Source of the DNA: Candidatus Alcyoniella australis
GTDB taxonomy: Bacteria > Lernaellota > Lernaellaia > JAVCCG01 > Alcyoniellaceae
Direction: 5' to 3'
Assembly (NCBI GenBank): GCA_030765605.1
Contig: JAVCCG010000012.1
Span: 1 to 24,942, forward strand
DNA: 24,942 bases
In this document: positions 1 through 8,370 of the stretch, piece after piece
How positions within the stretch are numbered: position 1 is the stretch's first letter
How the letters are laid out: each line of letters opens with the position of its first letter
Notes under the pieces: model-generated
Databases searched by the model: none
Seen by the model: only the letters and a program-made list of their open reading frames with translations
What the model was told of the DNA's origin: nothing
Made by a program: the position numbers and the translations under genes

Positions 1-91
1 AATTGGAAAGATATCCTACTCCGGATGAAAGCTTGACCGCCAGAAGAAAACAAGATTGGATGCCCTTCCATCGTCAAGCGGGGAAGAGCCT

Positions 92-1690
92 ATGCAGCCG
101 TCAAAAGCGTCCCCTGGCCGGGGGTCGGAAAAACCGATTCGGCACTGGGTCGTACTGGCGGCGTTGTACTGCGGGCTGTGTGCCGTGACCTTGTACGCGG
201 CGCGCAACGTGAGCCTGGCGATCATCCTCCTGGCCCAAATCGACCTGGTCGAGGCCCTGAGCCTCTACTGCTGCTGCCTGTTCACCCTCGCCCTGGTTTG
301 GCCGACAGCGGCCTTGGGACGCGGCCCGGCCGCGTTGCGCATCGTCGCGTCGATAATCGCCGCCAGCATCGTGCTGGTTCCCGCCGTACTGTGCTACAGG
401 CGTCCGCCCTATGCCGTGAACGCGCTGTTGCTCGCGGCCTGCGCCTGGTGTGCATTGAATATGGCTCTGGCGCCCTGGGCGGCGGCACGCGGCGAGCGTC
501 GGCCGACGTTGTGGCGCGGCGCGTTGTTCCTGCTGTTGCCGCTGTACGCCGCGACGAGCACGGGACAGGGCATGGGGAGGCTGATGCGCGCATGCTCGCG
601 CCTGCTCAGCGCCGCTTTGGTGGCTGCCGCGCCCCTGGCCGCGCTGTTCCTGGCGCCGCCGAGCTTCGACCTGCTCCCCGATCCCTCGCCCGAGGTGAGC
701 TTGGCCTCGAACTATACGGGCTATCAGGTGCTGCTCGACAAAGGTCGCTCGACCGTTTGGTCCACGACCAAATACAAGGGCGTCTATCGCTTCGATCTGC
801 CCATCGACGATCGCCGCTGTCAGAGTATCGACCTGCACTCGGATGAGGTGCAGGAAGTGGCACTGCTGCCCAACGGCGGAATTCTATTCGTGGAGCGCGA
901 CGAGCTGACCCTTTGGGTCGTGGACCCGACAGGGAGGGTGCTAAGCAAAATCGGCCGCCTCGGCGGTAGCGCCCACGGCTCGGTGCGGCCGCTGCTGCCC
1001 GGCCGGATCCACGACCTGATCGTGGACAGCGAGAACAGCGGCCTGCTGGCCTACGTCTTCTCGTCGCCGCTGCCGCAGGCCGAGTACCGCTGGCCCGGCG
1101 GCACATCCAAGGGGTCGGTGCTGCACCCAGTACGCGATAGGGTCTACGCCATCGTCGAGATGCTCGGACTGTTGATCGAGCTCGACCTGCGCGACCTGCG
1201 GGAGCTGCGCAGCCTCGAGATCGGCAGGGGCGGCGAGCGGATGACCATCGATCCGCAGTCTGACCTGTGCTGGATTCCGGTGCCCCCCGCCGCCTGTCTG
1301 CTGGCCGTGGACCTGGAGCGGTTCGAAATCGTCGAGCGTCTGACCGCCGCGCCCGGGGTGCGCGTGGCTGCGGTCGACAGTCGGCGAGAGCTGCTGGTCT
1401 GCGGCGGGTTCAGCAGCTATGTGGAGATATTCGACTTGCGCGACAGGTCGCTGCTGGCGCGGCTGCGGGCCGCGCCCTGGCAGCGCTCAATCGTCCTGGA
1501 CCCCGAGACGGGGATCGCCTACATCAACACCGCGCACTCCGGGATCTACACCTTCGACTATGTCCGGGCGGCCCAAAGGGCGTGGGAGGGCGCAGAGCGC
1601 CCGCGGACCCGGCCGCTGTGGCTGGCGGTCAACTACCTCGGGTCGCGCCTCTCCGGTGGTCTGTTCGAGAGCCTCTGGCACAGCGAGTAA
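92..1690 (+). CDS. Membrane protein with C-terminal beta-propeller-like domain
   Basis: Unrecognised protein of about 532 aa. The N-terminal 200 residues hold roughly six hydrophobic segments (for example HWVVLAALYCGLCAV and LLSAALVAAAPLAALFL). The remaining 330 residues look like short beta-propeller blades of the YVTN/SMP-30 kind, with phrases such as VWSTTKYKGVYRFDLP, LLPNGGILFVERDELTLWVVDP, RELLVCGGFSSYVEIFDLRD and PETGIAYINTAHSGIYTFD. I chose the ATG at 92 because GGGAAG lies just upstream. The in-frame ATG at 56 has no such site. It is convergent with the metalloprotease gene, with only six bases between the stops and no terminator. The propeller half probably faces the periplasm, which is an inference from topology. 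The substrate or partner is unknown. It could be a sensor or a scaffold protein. Confidence 0.8.
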   Translation: MQPSKASPGRGSEKPIRHWVVLAALYCGLCAVTLYAARNVSLAIILLAQIDLVEALSLYCCCLFTLALVWPTAALGRGPAALRIVASIIAASIVLVPAVLCYRRPPYAVNALLLAACAWCALNMALAPWAAARGERRPTLWRGALFLLLPLYAATSTGQGMGRLMRACSRLLSAALVAAAPLAALFLAPPSFDLLPDPSPEVSLASNYTGYQVLLDKGRSTVWSTTKYKGVYRFDLPIDDRRCQSIDLHSDEVQEVALLPNGGILFVERDELTLWVVDPTGRVLSKIGRLGGSAHGSVRPLLPGRIHDLIVDSENSGLLAYVFSSPLPQAEYRWPGGTSKGSVLHPVRDRVYAIVEMLGLLIELDLRDLRELRSLEIGRGGERMTIDPQSDLCWIPVPPAACLLAVDLERFEIVERLTAAPGVRVAAVDSRRELLVCGGFSSYVEIFDLRDRSLLARLRAAPWQRSIVLDPETGIAYINTAHSGIYTFDYVRAAQRAWEGAERPRTRPLWLAVNYLGSRLSGGLFESLWHSE

Positions 1691-1696
1691 TCCGGG

Positions 1697-2617
1697 TCAG
1701 TGCAGCAGCCCTGATAGGTCGTCGTCGTGCTCGAAGCGCTCCTCAAGCTCCATCGCGCGCAGCTTGCGTCTGCGGCGCACCAGCGAGATCGCGGCTGCGA
1801 ACAGCATCAGCAGCGAGGTCAGGGCCCAGACCCAACGCCGCGAGAGGAACAGCCCCAGCCAGGTGTGGTGCAGCTCCAGGTAGCGGCGCCAATCGTGCTC
1901 TAGCGCGTGGATGTCGCGCCCCAGGGCCCGTTCGCAGGCGATCTCCACCGGCAGGCCCTGGGCCAGCAGCTCGAGAAAGCGGCCCAAGCCCTCGGGACCG
2001 AAATTGTCGAGCAGAAAGGCGACGAAGCTCTGACTCTGGGCGTAGGCCAGGTGCACGCGCGGCTCGTCTTCGGGGAAGCGTTGGACCAGCTGGGCCAGGG
2101 GGATCAGCCGTCCGCGCACCACGGCCCAGGTCAGGGTCGTGGCCGTGCCCAGGCTCCACTCGCGGGCCGCGGTCTTGGCGTAGCCCTCCTCGAGCCAGCG
2201 CGGCACGTCGCGGCCGCCGAGCTTGGCGTGCAGCATCAGGTGCGCCAGCTCGTGCACCAAAACCTGAGTCGTCAACAGCTCGCGCCCCTCGCCGCGCGCC
2301 GCGTTCTGGCTAAGCAGTACGATCAGGCCCGACTCGGGCCGGGCCCAGCCCACGGACCACTGCGGCGGAGTGCGGCCCGGCGAGATCTCGTCGTAGGTCG
2401 ACCGATCCGGCGCCAGATAGACCTTGAATCGCGGCTGGCGCGGCAACTGCAAGTCGCGCTCAATGCGCTGCACCGTGGGTGGGATGATCTGAGCCAGTTT
2501 TTCGGCGGCCAGAGAGTCGGAGCGCTGATAGTGGATCGTGGCGTAATCGGTCTGGATCAGCAGCCAATCGGCGCGGCCCGCGCCCAAAAGTAACGCGAGC
2601 AGCAGCGTGCCGATCAA
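1697..2617 (-). CDS. Peptidase MA-like zinc metalloprotease, membrane-anchored
   Basis: About 306 aa. A hydrophobic N-terminus (IGTLLLALLLGAG) acts as signal peptide or anchor. The gluzincin zinc motif HELAH is at residues 122-126, and WLEEGYA at about 141-147 supplies the likely third ligand glutamate, a spacing typical of the peptidase MA-like family. A C-terminal transmembrane segment (WALTSLLMLFAAAISLV) is followed by an Arg/Lys-rich tail, so the catalytic domain probably sits outside the cytoplasm, tethered to the inner membrane. The start is a TTG at 2617 that overlaps the stop of the upstream DUF167 gene (TTGA), with CGGAG a few bases before it. It is the last gene of a three-gene minus-strand operon. 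The natural substrate is unknown; protein-envelope maintenance is a guess from location. Confidence 0.85.
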   Translation of the reverse strand: MIGTLLLALLLGAGRADWLLIQTDYATIHYQRSDSLAAEKLAQIIPPTVQRIERDLQLPRQPRFKVYLAPDRSTYDEISPGRTPPQWSVGWARPESGLIVLLSQNAARGEGRELLTTQVLVHELAHLMLHAKLGGRDVPRWLEEGYAKTAAREWSLGTATTLTWAVVRGRLIPLAQLVQRFPEDEPRVHLAYAQSQSFVAFLLDNFGPEGLGRFLELLAQGLPVEIACERALGRDIHALEHDWRRYLELHHTWLGLFLSRRWVWALTSLLMLFAAAISLVRRRRKLRAMELEERFEHDDDLSGLLH

Positions 2618-2910
2618 TCGGCTCCGATGCCCAGGCGTTCGCGCAGCACTCGAGCCTCCAGACCGGCGATCCGCACGCGTTTGCGGCGCGAGCTCTGGCC
2701 CGAGACGATATTCACCGAGGACTTGGATACGCCCAAGGTCTTGGCCAGCAGTTTGATCAGCGCCTTGTTGGCCTCGCCCTCGACCGGCGCTGCGCGCAGT
2801 TTGAGCTTGAGCGCGCCCTGGACCACACCCGCGGGCTGGTCGCGGTGCGAGCGCGGCGTAACCGAGACGCTGAACTCGATCCAGCCCTCGCCTTGGGCGA
2901 TCTCCAACAT
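2614..2910 (-). CDS. DUF167 / YggU family protein
   Basis: Small protein of 98 aa matching the DUF167 (YggU) family: an N-terminal strand (IEFSVSVTPRSHRD), the family signature LKLRAAPVEGEANKALIKLL, then LGVSKSSVNIVSGQSSRRKRVRI. The length is normal for the family. The ATG at 2910 is chosen because translation from upstream in-frame codons gives only low-complexity Ser/Pro/Arg sequence, and it begins 7 nt after the divIVA stop. DUF167 genes next to divIVA are a familiar arrangement (often yggS-proC-yggT-divIVA-yggU), here without proC or yggT. The molecular function of the family is not established. Confidence 0.9.
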   Translation of the reverse strand: MLEIAQGEGWIEFSVSVTPRSHRDQPAGVVQGALKLKLRAAPVEGEANKALIKLLAKTLGVSKSSVNIVSGQSSRRKRVRIAGLEARVLRERLGIGAD

Positions 2911-2917
2911 TGTCGGG

Positions 2918-3412
2918 CTACTTGAGCTGCGAGACCTTCTTGGCGTCGGCGTCGGACTCGGATGCCTGCTCGGTGAGGCCCTCGAGCAGCTTGCGGTGGG
3001 TGTCGATGATCCCACGCAGGTTGGCTTCGAGCACCGTGCGTTGGCGCTTGAGCTCGTTGATCTCCTCGCTGACCCGCGCGACCTCGGCGTGCGCCTGGTC
3101 GATCTGTCGCTCGCCGCGCAGCTTGGACTCGGCCACGATCACCTCGGCCTCTTTGCGGGCGTTGGCGATGATGTCGTCGGTCACGCGTTGGCAGGATAGC
3201 AATGCGGATTTAAGCGTGTTTTCCTGCTCGCGTAGCGCTGCGATTTGGTTCTCGAGTTGGCGCAGCCGCTCACGCTGCTCCTCGTTCTGCCCGATTTTGC
3301 TCTCCAATTCGGCGCGCACCAGCTCGAGGAAACTGTCGACCTCGGCCGCGTTGTAGCGGCCGCCTTTTTTCTTGAACTGCTGCTGCTGGATGTCCAGCGG
3401 CGTGATTTTCAT
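2918..3412 (-). CDS. divIVA: DivIVA family coiled-coil protein
   Basis: 164 aa. The N-terminus KITPLDIQQQQFKKKGGRYN is the conserved DivIVA membrane-binding region (DI...F....GY-like), followed by AAEVDSFLELV and a long heptad-like region rich in Glu/Leu/Arg (about residues 40-150) that predicts a coiled coil. DivIVA proteins sense negative membrane curvature and recruit partners at poles or septa; in Gram-negative lineages the role is less well defined. The start is set at 3412 because GGGAGG lies 7 nt upstream there, whereas the in-frame ATG at 3430 would put that site inside the gene. It is the first gene of the divIVA-DUF167-metalloprotease operon. Confidence 0.9.
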   Translation of the reverse strand: MKITPLDIQQQQFKKKGGRYNAAEVDSFLELVRAELESKIGQNEEQRERLRQLENQIAALREQENTLKSALLSCQRVTDDIIANARKEAEVIVAESKLRGERQIDQAHAEVARVSEEINELKRQRTVLEANLRGIIDTHRKLLEGLTEQASESDADAKKVSQLK

Positions 3413-3462
3413 TCCAGACCTCCCGGTCAATATCGATTCGCCCTATTTTCGGGGCGTTTTTA

Positions 3463-3489
3463 GGATCTCAGATCAGGGGGCGATGTCAA
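3463..3489 (-). promoter_or_regulatory. Putative promoter of the divIVA operon
   Basis: On the minus strand a perfect -35 hexamer TTGACA (plus-strand 3484-3489) is followed by TGAG and an A/T-containing stretch (ATCCTA) at about -10 distance, some 70 nt before the divIVA start. The -10 match is poor, so this rests mainly on the -35 and the location. Confidence 0.35.
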
Positions 3490-3551
3490 GTAAAAGTTGA
3501 ATGTTATATATTCACGGCTTGACGTATCGCCGATCTAACCGCGAGGAACTG

Positions 3552-5171
3552 ATGGATCTGTTGCCCGGCAATCCAAAGACCACCAGGCGTATCAGTATCG
3601 TTGCGCTGGTCGGCCTGATCGTGCTGCTGGGCGTGAGCAACTGGATCTTTATCAGCTACAAGTCGGCCCCGCGCGGCGTGGACGAGCTCGACGTGTGGTC
3701 GGGCACGCTGATCTACATTACTCAGGGCTACGGCCTGGCCGGGCTGTTCACGGCTCAGCCGCAGGACTTCATGAACATGCCTCCGCTGCTGCCCTGGGCA
3801 GGCTGGATCGCCCGCGAGCTGGCCGGCCCGAGCTACGCGGCGATGGCCTTGGTGGTCACGCTGTTTCAGGCGTTGCTGCTGCTGGCGGTCTTCAACATCG
3901 GTCGGCGGCTGGCCGGCGATGTGGAGGGGCTGCTCGCGGCCTGCGTAGTGGCCTGCTCGCCGATCGTGATGCCCTTTGCCCGCACCTTTATGACCAACGT
4001 GCCGGCCCTGGCCATGGCGGCCTGCGTGATTTGGAGCCTGCTGTACTCCGAGCGCTTTACGCGGCGGGGCAGCGGAGTGCTGGTCGGCGTGGTGCTGGGC
4101 CTGGCGCTGCTTTCCGAGCGCGGCACGCCGCCGCTGCTGTTGAGCGTTCCGCTGCTGTACTACGCACTGCTCTCGCTGTACAGCGTGCGCCGTCGCCGCC
4201 GGGCGCTGCTGCGCGTGCTGGGCCGCGGCCTGTGCGCTGTTGCCATCGCCCTGGCGCTTTCCGCCCTGTATTTGCGGCAGTACCTGCGGCAGAACCTGGA
4301 TCACATCTCCGAGCTGGCCTCGGACGATTTCTTTCCCTCGGTGGGAAGCTGGCTCGACGCTCTGCCCGAGCCGCTGTTCTATCCCGTGGCGTTGTTCACC
4401 CATCAGTTAAGTTACGCTTGGGGATTGCTGCTGCTGATCGCCCTGCCGTTTTTCCTGCGACGGCTCGAGGGCGAGCGCGGCCTGATCCTGTTGGTGATGG
4501 TCTGGCCGATGGCGATCATGTCGACGTTCGCCACCAAGTACTTTGACTTCGATTTGGGCACGTTGATCGGCGCGGCGCTGGTGCTCGGCGTGGGCCTGGG
4601 CGCGATCAACCGGCCGCGTTTGCGCCGTGCGGCCCTGGGCCTGGGGTTCGGCACGGCGCTGTTGATGTTCTGGTTTATCCAGCCCGACCTGCTGCCCCAT
4701 CCGCAGTACCCGCCGCTGGTGCGGCTGTGGCTCGAAGACTTATACAAATTTGATCTGCGCACTCAGGACCAGCCGGTGTTTCAGGACGCGACCTACCGAC
4801 GGCTCGAGCAGCGCATCCCGCCGGGTCCGCACTACCTGTTCGTGATCCATGCGCCGGACGACGGTCGGGTGCGGACGCTGTTTTGCGAGATCGGCAACTT
4901 CGCCTGGTTGCACTACGGCGACGCGGACCAGGTGACGCTGATCGACCCGCAACTGCCCGCGGACGCGCCGCTGCTGATCGACGTCTGGGAGACCACGACG
5001 GCGCAGCGCGATCGGTTCGCTTCGCTGATCAAACGCCGCTCGTGCCCCTACATAATCCGCGATCCGCTGCCGCTGCCCGACCGCGGGAGCTGCTGCCGCA
5101 CGGTCTACGCCGACGAGCTCGACGGGGTCGAGGTACGCTGGAGCCTTTGCCGCTGGGCGGGCGCGTTGTGA
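3552..5171 (+). CDS. GT39-like (ArnT/PMT type) membrane glycosyltransferase, copy 1
   Basis: 539-aa polytopic protein of the GT-C fold. After the first transmembrane helix comes the acidic motif RGVDELD of the first extracytoplasmic loop, the likely catalytic Asp-Glu pair of PMT-type enzymes that use a polyprenyl-phosphate sugar. Further family features are PPLLPW, the helix pairs around RRLAGDVEGLLAACVVACSPI, MTNVPALA (in place of the more common TDxP) and SERGTPPLLL. The C-terminal 130 residues form a soluble, probably periplasmic domain with conserved cysteines (LFCEIGNFAWLHY, RRSCPYIIRD, SLC). The ATG at 3552 is preceded by GAGGA; the ATG at 3501 lacks a binding site. It overlaps copy 2 by GTGA. 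The acceptor is unknown; sugar transfer to lipid, glycan or protein are all possible. Confidence 0.88.
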   Translation: MDLLPGNPKTTRRISIVALVGLIVLLGVSNWIFISYKSAPRGVDELDVWSGTLIYITQGYGLAGLFTAQPQDFMNMPPLLPWAGWIARELAGPSYAAMALVVTLFQALLLLAVFNIGRRLAGDVEGLLAACVVACSPIVMPFARTFMTNVPALAMAACVIWSLLYSERFTRRGSGVLVGVVLGLALLSERGTPPLLLSVPLLYYALLSLYSVRRRRRALLRVLGRGLCAVAIALALSALYLRQYLRQNLDHISELASDDFFPSVGSWLDALPEPLFYPVALFTHQLSYAWGLLLLIALPFFLRRLEGERGLILLVMVWPMAIMSTFATKYFDFDLGTLIGAALVLGVGLGAINRPRLRRAALGLGFGTALLMFWFIQPDLLPHPQYPPLVRLWLEDLYKFDLRTQDQPVFQDATYRRLEQRIPPGPHYLFVIHAPDDGRVRTLFCEIGNFAWLHYGDADQVTLIDPQLPADAPLLIDVWETTTAQRDRFASLIKRRSCPYIIRDPLPLPDRGSCCRTVYADELDGVEVRWSLCRWAGAL

Positions 5172-6766
5172 GTTCGCCGCAGCGCGCGTTCGGTCCGGCG
5201 CGGATCGCCCTGGCCGGGCTGTTGCTGATCGTGCTGGTTGGCAACCTGGCGTCGATCGCGATGAAGTCCGCGCCGCGCGGTCCCGACGAGCTCGACGTGT
5301 TCTCCGGCACGTTGATCTACATCACCCAGGGCTACGGCGCTGCCGGACTGTTTACTGCCCAGCCGCACGACTTCATCAACTTTCCGCCGCTGCTGCCTTG
5401 GCTGGGCTGGCTGACAACATCGATTTTCGGCCCCAGCTACCTGAGCCTGGCGCTGATCCCTACGCTGTTCCAGCTGGCGCTGTTGCTGGCGCTGTTCGAC
5501 GTCGGCCGCCGCTTTGGCGGCGAATGGTGCGGCCTGCTGGCAGCCTGCGTGCTGGCCACGACCCCGGCGATTATGGCCTACAGCCGGGTGCTGATCACAA
5601 ATATTCCAGCCGTGGCCCTCGAGGGATTGGTGCTGTGGGCTCTGCTGCGCTCCGAGCGGTTTCAAAAATGGAATTACAGCTTGCTCGCCGGGCTGTTCAC
5701 GGGCCTGGCCTGTCTTGTCGAGCGCGGCACGCCGCCGCTGCTGCTGAGTTTGCCGCTGCTGTACTGGGCCGTGGTCTCGCTACGCAGCGCGCGGGCCCAG
5801 GGCGGCTCGCGGCTTAAAACGCTGGCGCGCATGGGCGCGGCCGCGGCCCTGGCGTTGGCGCTGAGCGGCGTGTACCTCTGGTCGTACTTCAACCGGCGTT
5901 TGGACCACATCGCGAACCTGGGAGCCAACGACGCCTACCCCCAGGTGCACCGGATTCTCGACTGGCTGCCAGAGCCGCTGTTTTACCCCGCGGCAATGCT
6001 GACCCATCAACTGAGCCTGATCTGGATCCTGCCGCTGCTGATCGCGCTGCCGCTGTTCGTGCGGCGGCTCGACGCGGAGCGCGGGCTGATCGGCCTGGCC
6101 GCGCTGTGGCCGATGGTGGCGATGGCGCCGTTTGCCACCAAGACCTTTAACTACGATTTGGGAAAATTCCCGGCCGTGGCGCTGGTGATCGCCGTGGGGC
6201 TGTGTTCGATCGAGCGTACGACCCTGCGGCGGGCGGCCGTCGGCCTGGGTCTGGGCGCGGCCGCGCTTTCGTTGTGGGTCTTGCAGCCGCAGTTGCTGCC
6301 GCATCCGCCGCGGCCCGCGCCGGTGCGGGCCTGGCTTTCCGAGCTTAACAACTTCGACCTGCTGGGCCACGACACGCCGGTGCTGCACGACGCTGTGCAG
6401 CGCCGCCTCCAAAAACGGCTGCCCGTGGGTCCGCAGTACGCATTCGTGATCAACGCGCCGCAATCCGAGCAGGTGTTCGCGCTGTTTTGCGAGATCGGCA
6501 ACTTCGGCTGGCTGCACTATCCGCAGAGCGATCAAATGCTGCGCATCGACCGCGCGCGGCCCGAGGGCGCCGAGCTACTGATCGATGTATGGGATCTGGA
6601 TCCGCAGCAGCGCGACGAATTGCGGCAGGTGTACAAGCGCCGTTCGTGCCCCTACATTATTGAGCAGGATCTGCCGCTGCCCGACCGCGCGTCCAATTGT
6701 CAACCGCTGTATGCCGACGTGATCGACGGGCAAGAGGTGCAATGGAGCCTGTGCCGCACACCGTAA
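5168..6766 (+). CDS. GT39-like membrane glycosyltransferase, copy 2
   Basis: 532 aa, clearly paralogous to the gene before it over its whole length: RGPDELDVFSGTLIYITQGY, PPLLPWLGW, ITNIPA, VERGTPPLLL, and a C-terminal domain with LFCEIGNFGWLHY, RRSCPYIIEQDLPLPDR and WSLCR. It is closer to copy 1 than to copy 3. I place the start at GTG 5168, which overlaps the stop of copy 1 (GTGA) and gives a short basic leader before the first helix (IALAGLLLIVLVGNL). The much longer open frame upstream is the shadow of copy 1. Translational coupling is likely. The predicted role is the same enzyme class with a different sugar donor or acceptor, which is inference. Confidence 0.87.
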   Translation: MSSPQRAFGPARIALAGLLLIVLVGNLASIAMKSAPRGPDELDVFSGTLIYITQGYGAAGLFTAQPHDFINFPPLLPWLGWLTTSIFGPSYLSLALIPTLFQLALLLALFDVGRRFGGEWCGLLAACVLATTPAIMAYSRVLITNIPAVALEGLVLWALLRSERFQKWNYSLLAGLFTGLACLVERGTPPLLLSLPLLYWAVVSLRSARAQGGSRLKTLARMGAAAALALALSGVYLWSYFNRRLDHIANLGANDAYPQVHRILDWLPEPLFYPAAMLTHQLSLIWILPLLIALPLFVRRLDAERGLIGLAALWPMVAMAPFATKTFNYDLGKFPAVALVIAVGLCSIERTTLRRAAVGLGLGAAALSLWVLQPQLLPHPPRPAPVRAWLSELNNFDLLGHDTPVLHDAVQRRLQKRLPVGPQYAFVINAPQSEQVFALFCEIGNFGWLHYPQSDQMLRIDRARPEGAELLIDVWDLDPQQRDELRQVYKRRSCPYIIEQDLPLPDRASNCQPLYADVIDGQEVQWSLCRTP

Positions 6767-8361
6767 AGCCGCCGAGGCCGCGCATCGAGCGCACGGTGCG
6801 CCTGGCCCTGGCCGGGTTGATCTTGATCTGTCTGACCGCGAACATGGCGTTCATCGCGCACAAATCCGCGCCGCGCGGACTGGACGAGCTCGACGTTTTC
6901 GCCGAGGGGGTCTACTTCCATACTGCGGGCGCGGGGCTTTTGGGGCTGTGGACGATGCAGACCGACGAGGAGATCGGCTGCCCGCCGCTGCTGCCCTGGG
7001 CCGGGCGGCTGTGCACCGCGCTGCTGGGGCGCGGCTACATGCAGATGGCGTTCGCCGCCACGCTGTTCCAGGCGCTGCTGCTGCTCTCGATGTACGGCAT
7101 CGGTCGCCGCCTCAGCGGTCCGGGGGCAGGGCTGCTCGCCGCGGCAATCGCCGCCACCTCGCCGATCATTATGAGCTACAGCCGGATCTTCACTACCAAC
7201 CTGCCGGCCCTGGCGATGATCGGTTGCGTGCTGTGGGCGCTGCTGTATTCCCAGCGCTTCACCCGCCGCCGCAGCGGGCTGCTGGTCGGCGCGCTGATCG
7301 CCCTGGCCAACCTCGCCGAGCGCGGCACTCCGCCGTTGGCGCTATCGCTGCCCGTGGTTTTCTGGTGCATGTTCTCGATCCTCAAGGCGCGCAAACAGCC
7401 CGAGGCGTTTAGGCGCGTGATCGTACAGGTCGTGATCGCGGCGCTGGTCGCCACGGCGCTCTCGGGCCGTTACCTCTACTTCTACTTCTTTCGTACGGCG
7501 AGCCACATCGCGGCCCTGGGAGCGCAGGACGTGTTCGGCTCGCAATCGCAGTTTGTGGTCGACCGGCTGCCCGAATGGCTGTTCTACCCGGCGACGCTGT
7601 TCGTGGTGCAGCTCAGCTTTGTCTGGGCCCTGCCGTTCGTGATCGCGCTGCCGTTCTTTTTACGGCGTTTCAGCGCGGAGAAGTTGCTGCTGATCTTGCA
7701 GACCCTCTGGCCGATGGCGGTGATGACGCCGTTTGCCTCTAAGGTCTATGACTTCGATCTGGGCGCGGTGGCCGGGGCGATTCCGATCGCGGCCGTGGGC
7801 CTGGCGTCGATCCCCTGGCGGTCGATCCGCGCCGTGCTGGGCGTGGCCGCGGGCCTGCTGGCCTGTCTGGCGTTCTGGGCGATGAATCCATCGCTGCTGC
7901 CCCAGCCGCAGTGGCCGCTGGCCGTGCGCGACTGGCTGGGGCACATGAACAACGTGGGCCTGCTGATGCCCTCGGACACGGTCTATCAAAATCGCATTGC
8001 CCAAGATCTGGCCCGGCGCGTGCCGCCAGACGAGCGTTGGCTGTTCATCTACAACGTCGAGCCCTCGGGGCCGCTGGACAGCCTAGTGTGCGAGACCGCC
8101 AACTTCAGCTGGCTGCAATTTCCGCACAGCGAGCAGTACGCGATCCTCGACCCCAACGTGCCGCAGGACGGGACGATCGAGGTCGAGATCCGTCCGCTTA
8201 GCGCGGAGCAGCGCCGACTGTACCGCGCGACCTACTTCCGCCCGCCGTGCGCGATGGTCGGCTACGACCCGCCGCTCGTGCCCGAACGCAGCGCACCGTG
8301 CCGGCCGATCTACAGCGCGGAGGTCGACGGCCGCGAGTTTCTCTGGAAACTCTGCGAGTAG
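6742..8361 (+). CDS. GT39-like membrane glycosyltransferase, copy 3 (divergent)
   Basis: 539 aa, third tandem paralogue. It keeps RGLDELDVFAEG, PPLLPWAGR, TTNLPALA and AERGTPPLAL, and the C-terminal motifs VCETANFSWLQF and LWKLCE. It has changed the segment after the DELD motif (GVYFHTAGAGLLGLW instead of GTLIYITQGYG) and the first C-terminal motif (CETANFSW for CEIGNF). The ATG at 6742 has AGAGG just upstream and lies inside the 3' end of copy 2, a 25-bp overlap. It is followed after nine bases by the GH31 gene. The divergence next to the presumed active-site loop suggests a different substrate, which cannot be named from sequence. Confidence 0.87.
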   Translation: MEPVPHTVKPPRPRIERTVRLALAGLILICLTANMAFIAHKSAPRGLDELDVFAEGVYFHTAGAGLLGLWTMQTDEEIGCPPLLPWAGRLCTALLGRGYMQMAFAATLFQALLLLSMYGIGRRLSGPGAGLLAAAIAATSPIIMSYSRIFTTNLPALAMIGCVLWALLYSQRFTRRRSGLLVGALIALANLAERGTPPLALSLPVVFWCMFSILKARKQPEAFRRVIVQVVIAALVATALSGRYLYFYFFRTASHIAALGAQDVFGSQSQFVVDRLPEWLFYPATLFVVQLSFVWALPFVIALPFFLRRFSAEKLLLILQTLWPMAVMTPFASKVYDFDLGAVAGAIPIAAVGLASIPWRSIRAVLGVAAGLLACLAFWAMNPSLLPQPQWPLAVRDWLGHMNNVGLLMPSDTVYQNRIAQDLARRVPPDERWLFIYNVEPSGPLDSLVCETANFSWLQFPHSEQYAILDPNVPQDGTIEVEIRPLSAEQRRLYRATYFRPPCAMVGYDPPLVPERSAPCRPIYSAEVDGREFLWKLCE

Positions 8362-8370
8362 GGGGAGGGC

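Noticed and set aside
4883-5167. Longer N-terminus for the second glycosyltransferase
   Set aside because: These codons are the out-of-frame 3' end of copy 1 and give Arg/Ala-rich sequence. The GTG at 5168 aligns with the start of the other copies.
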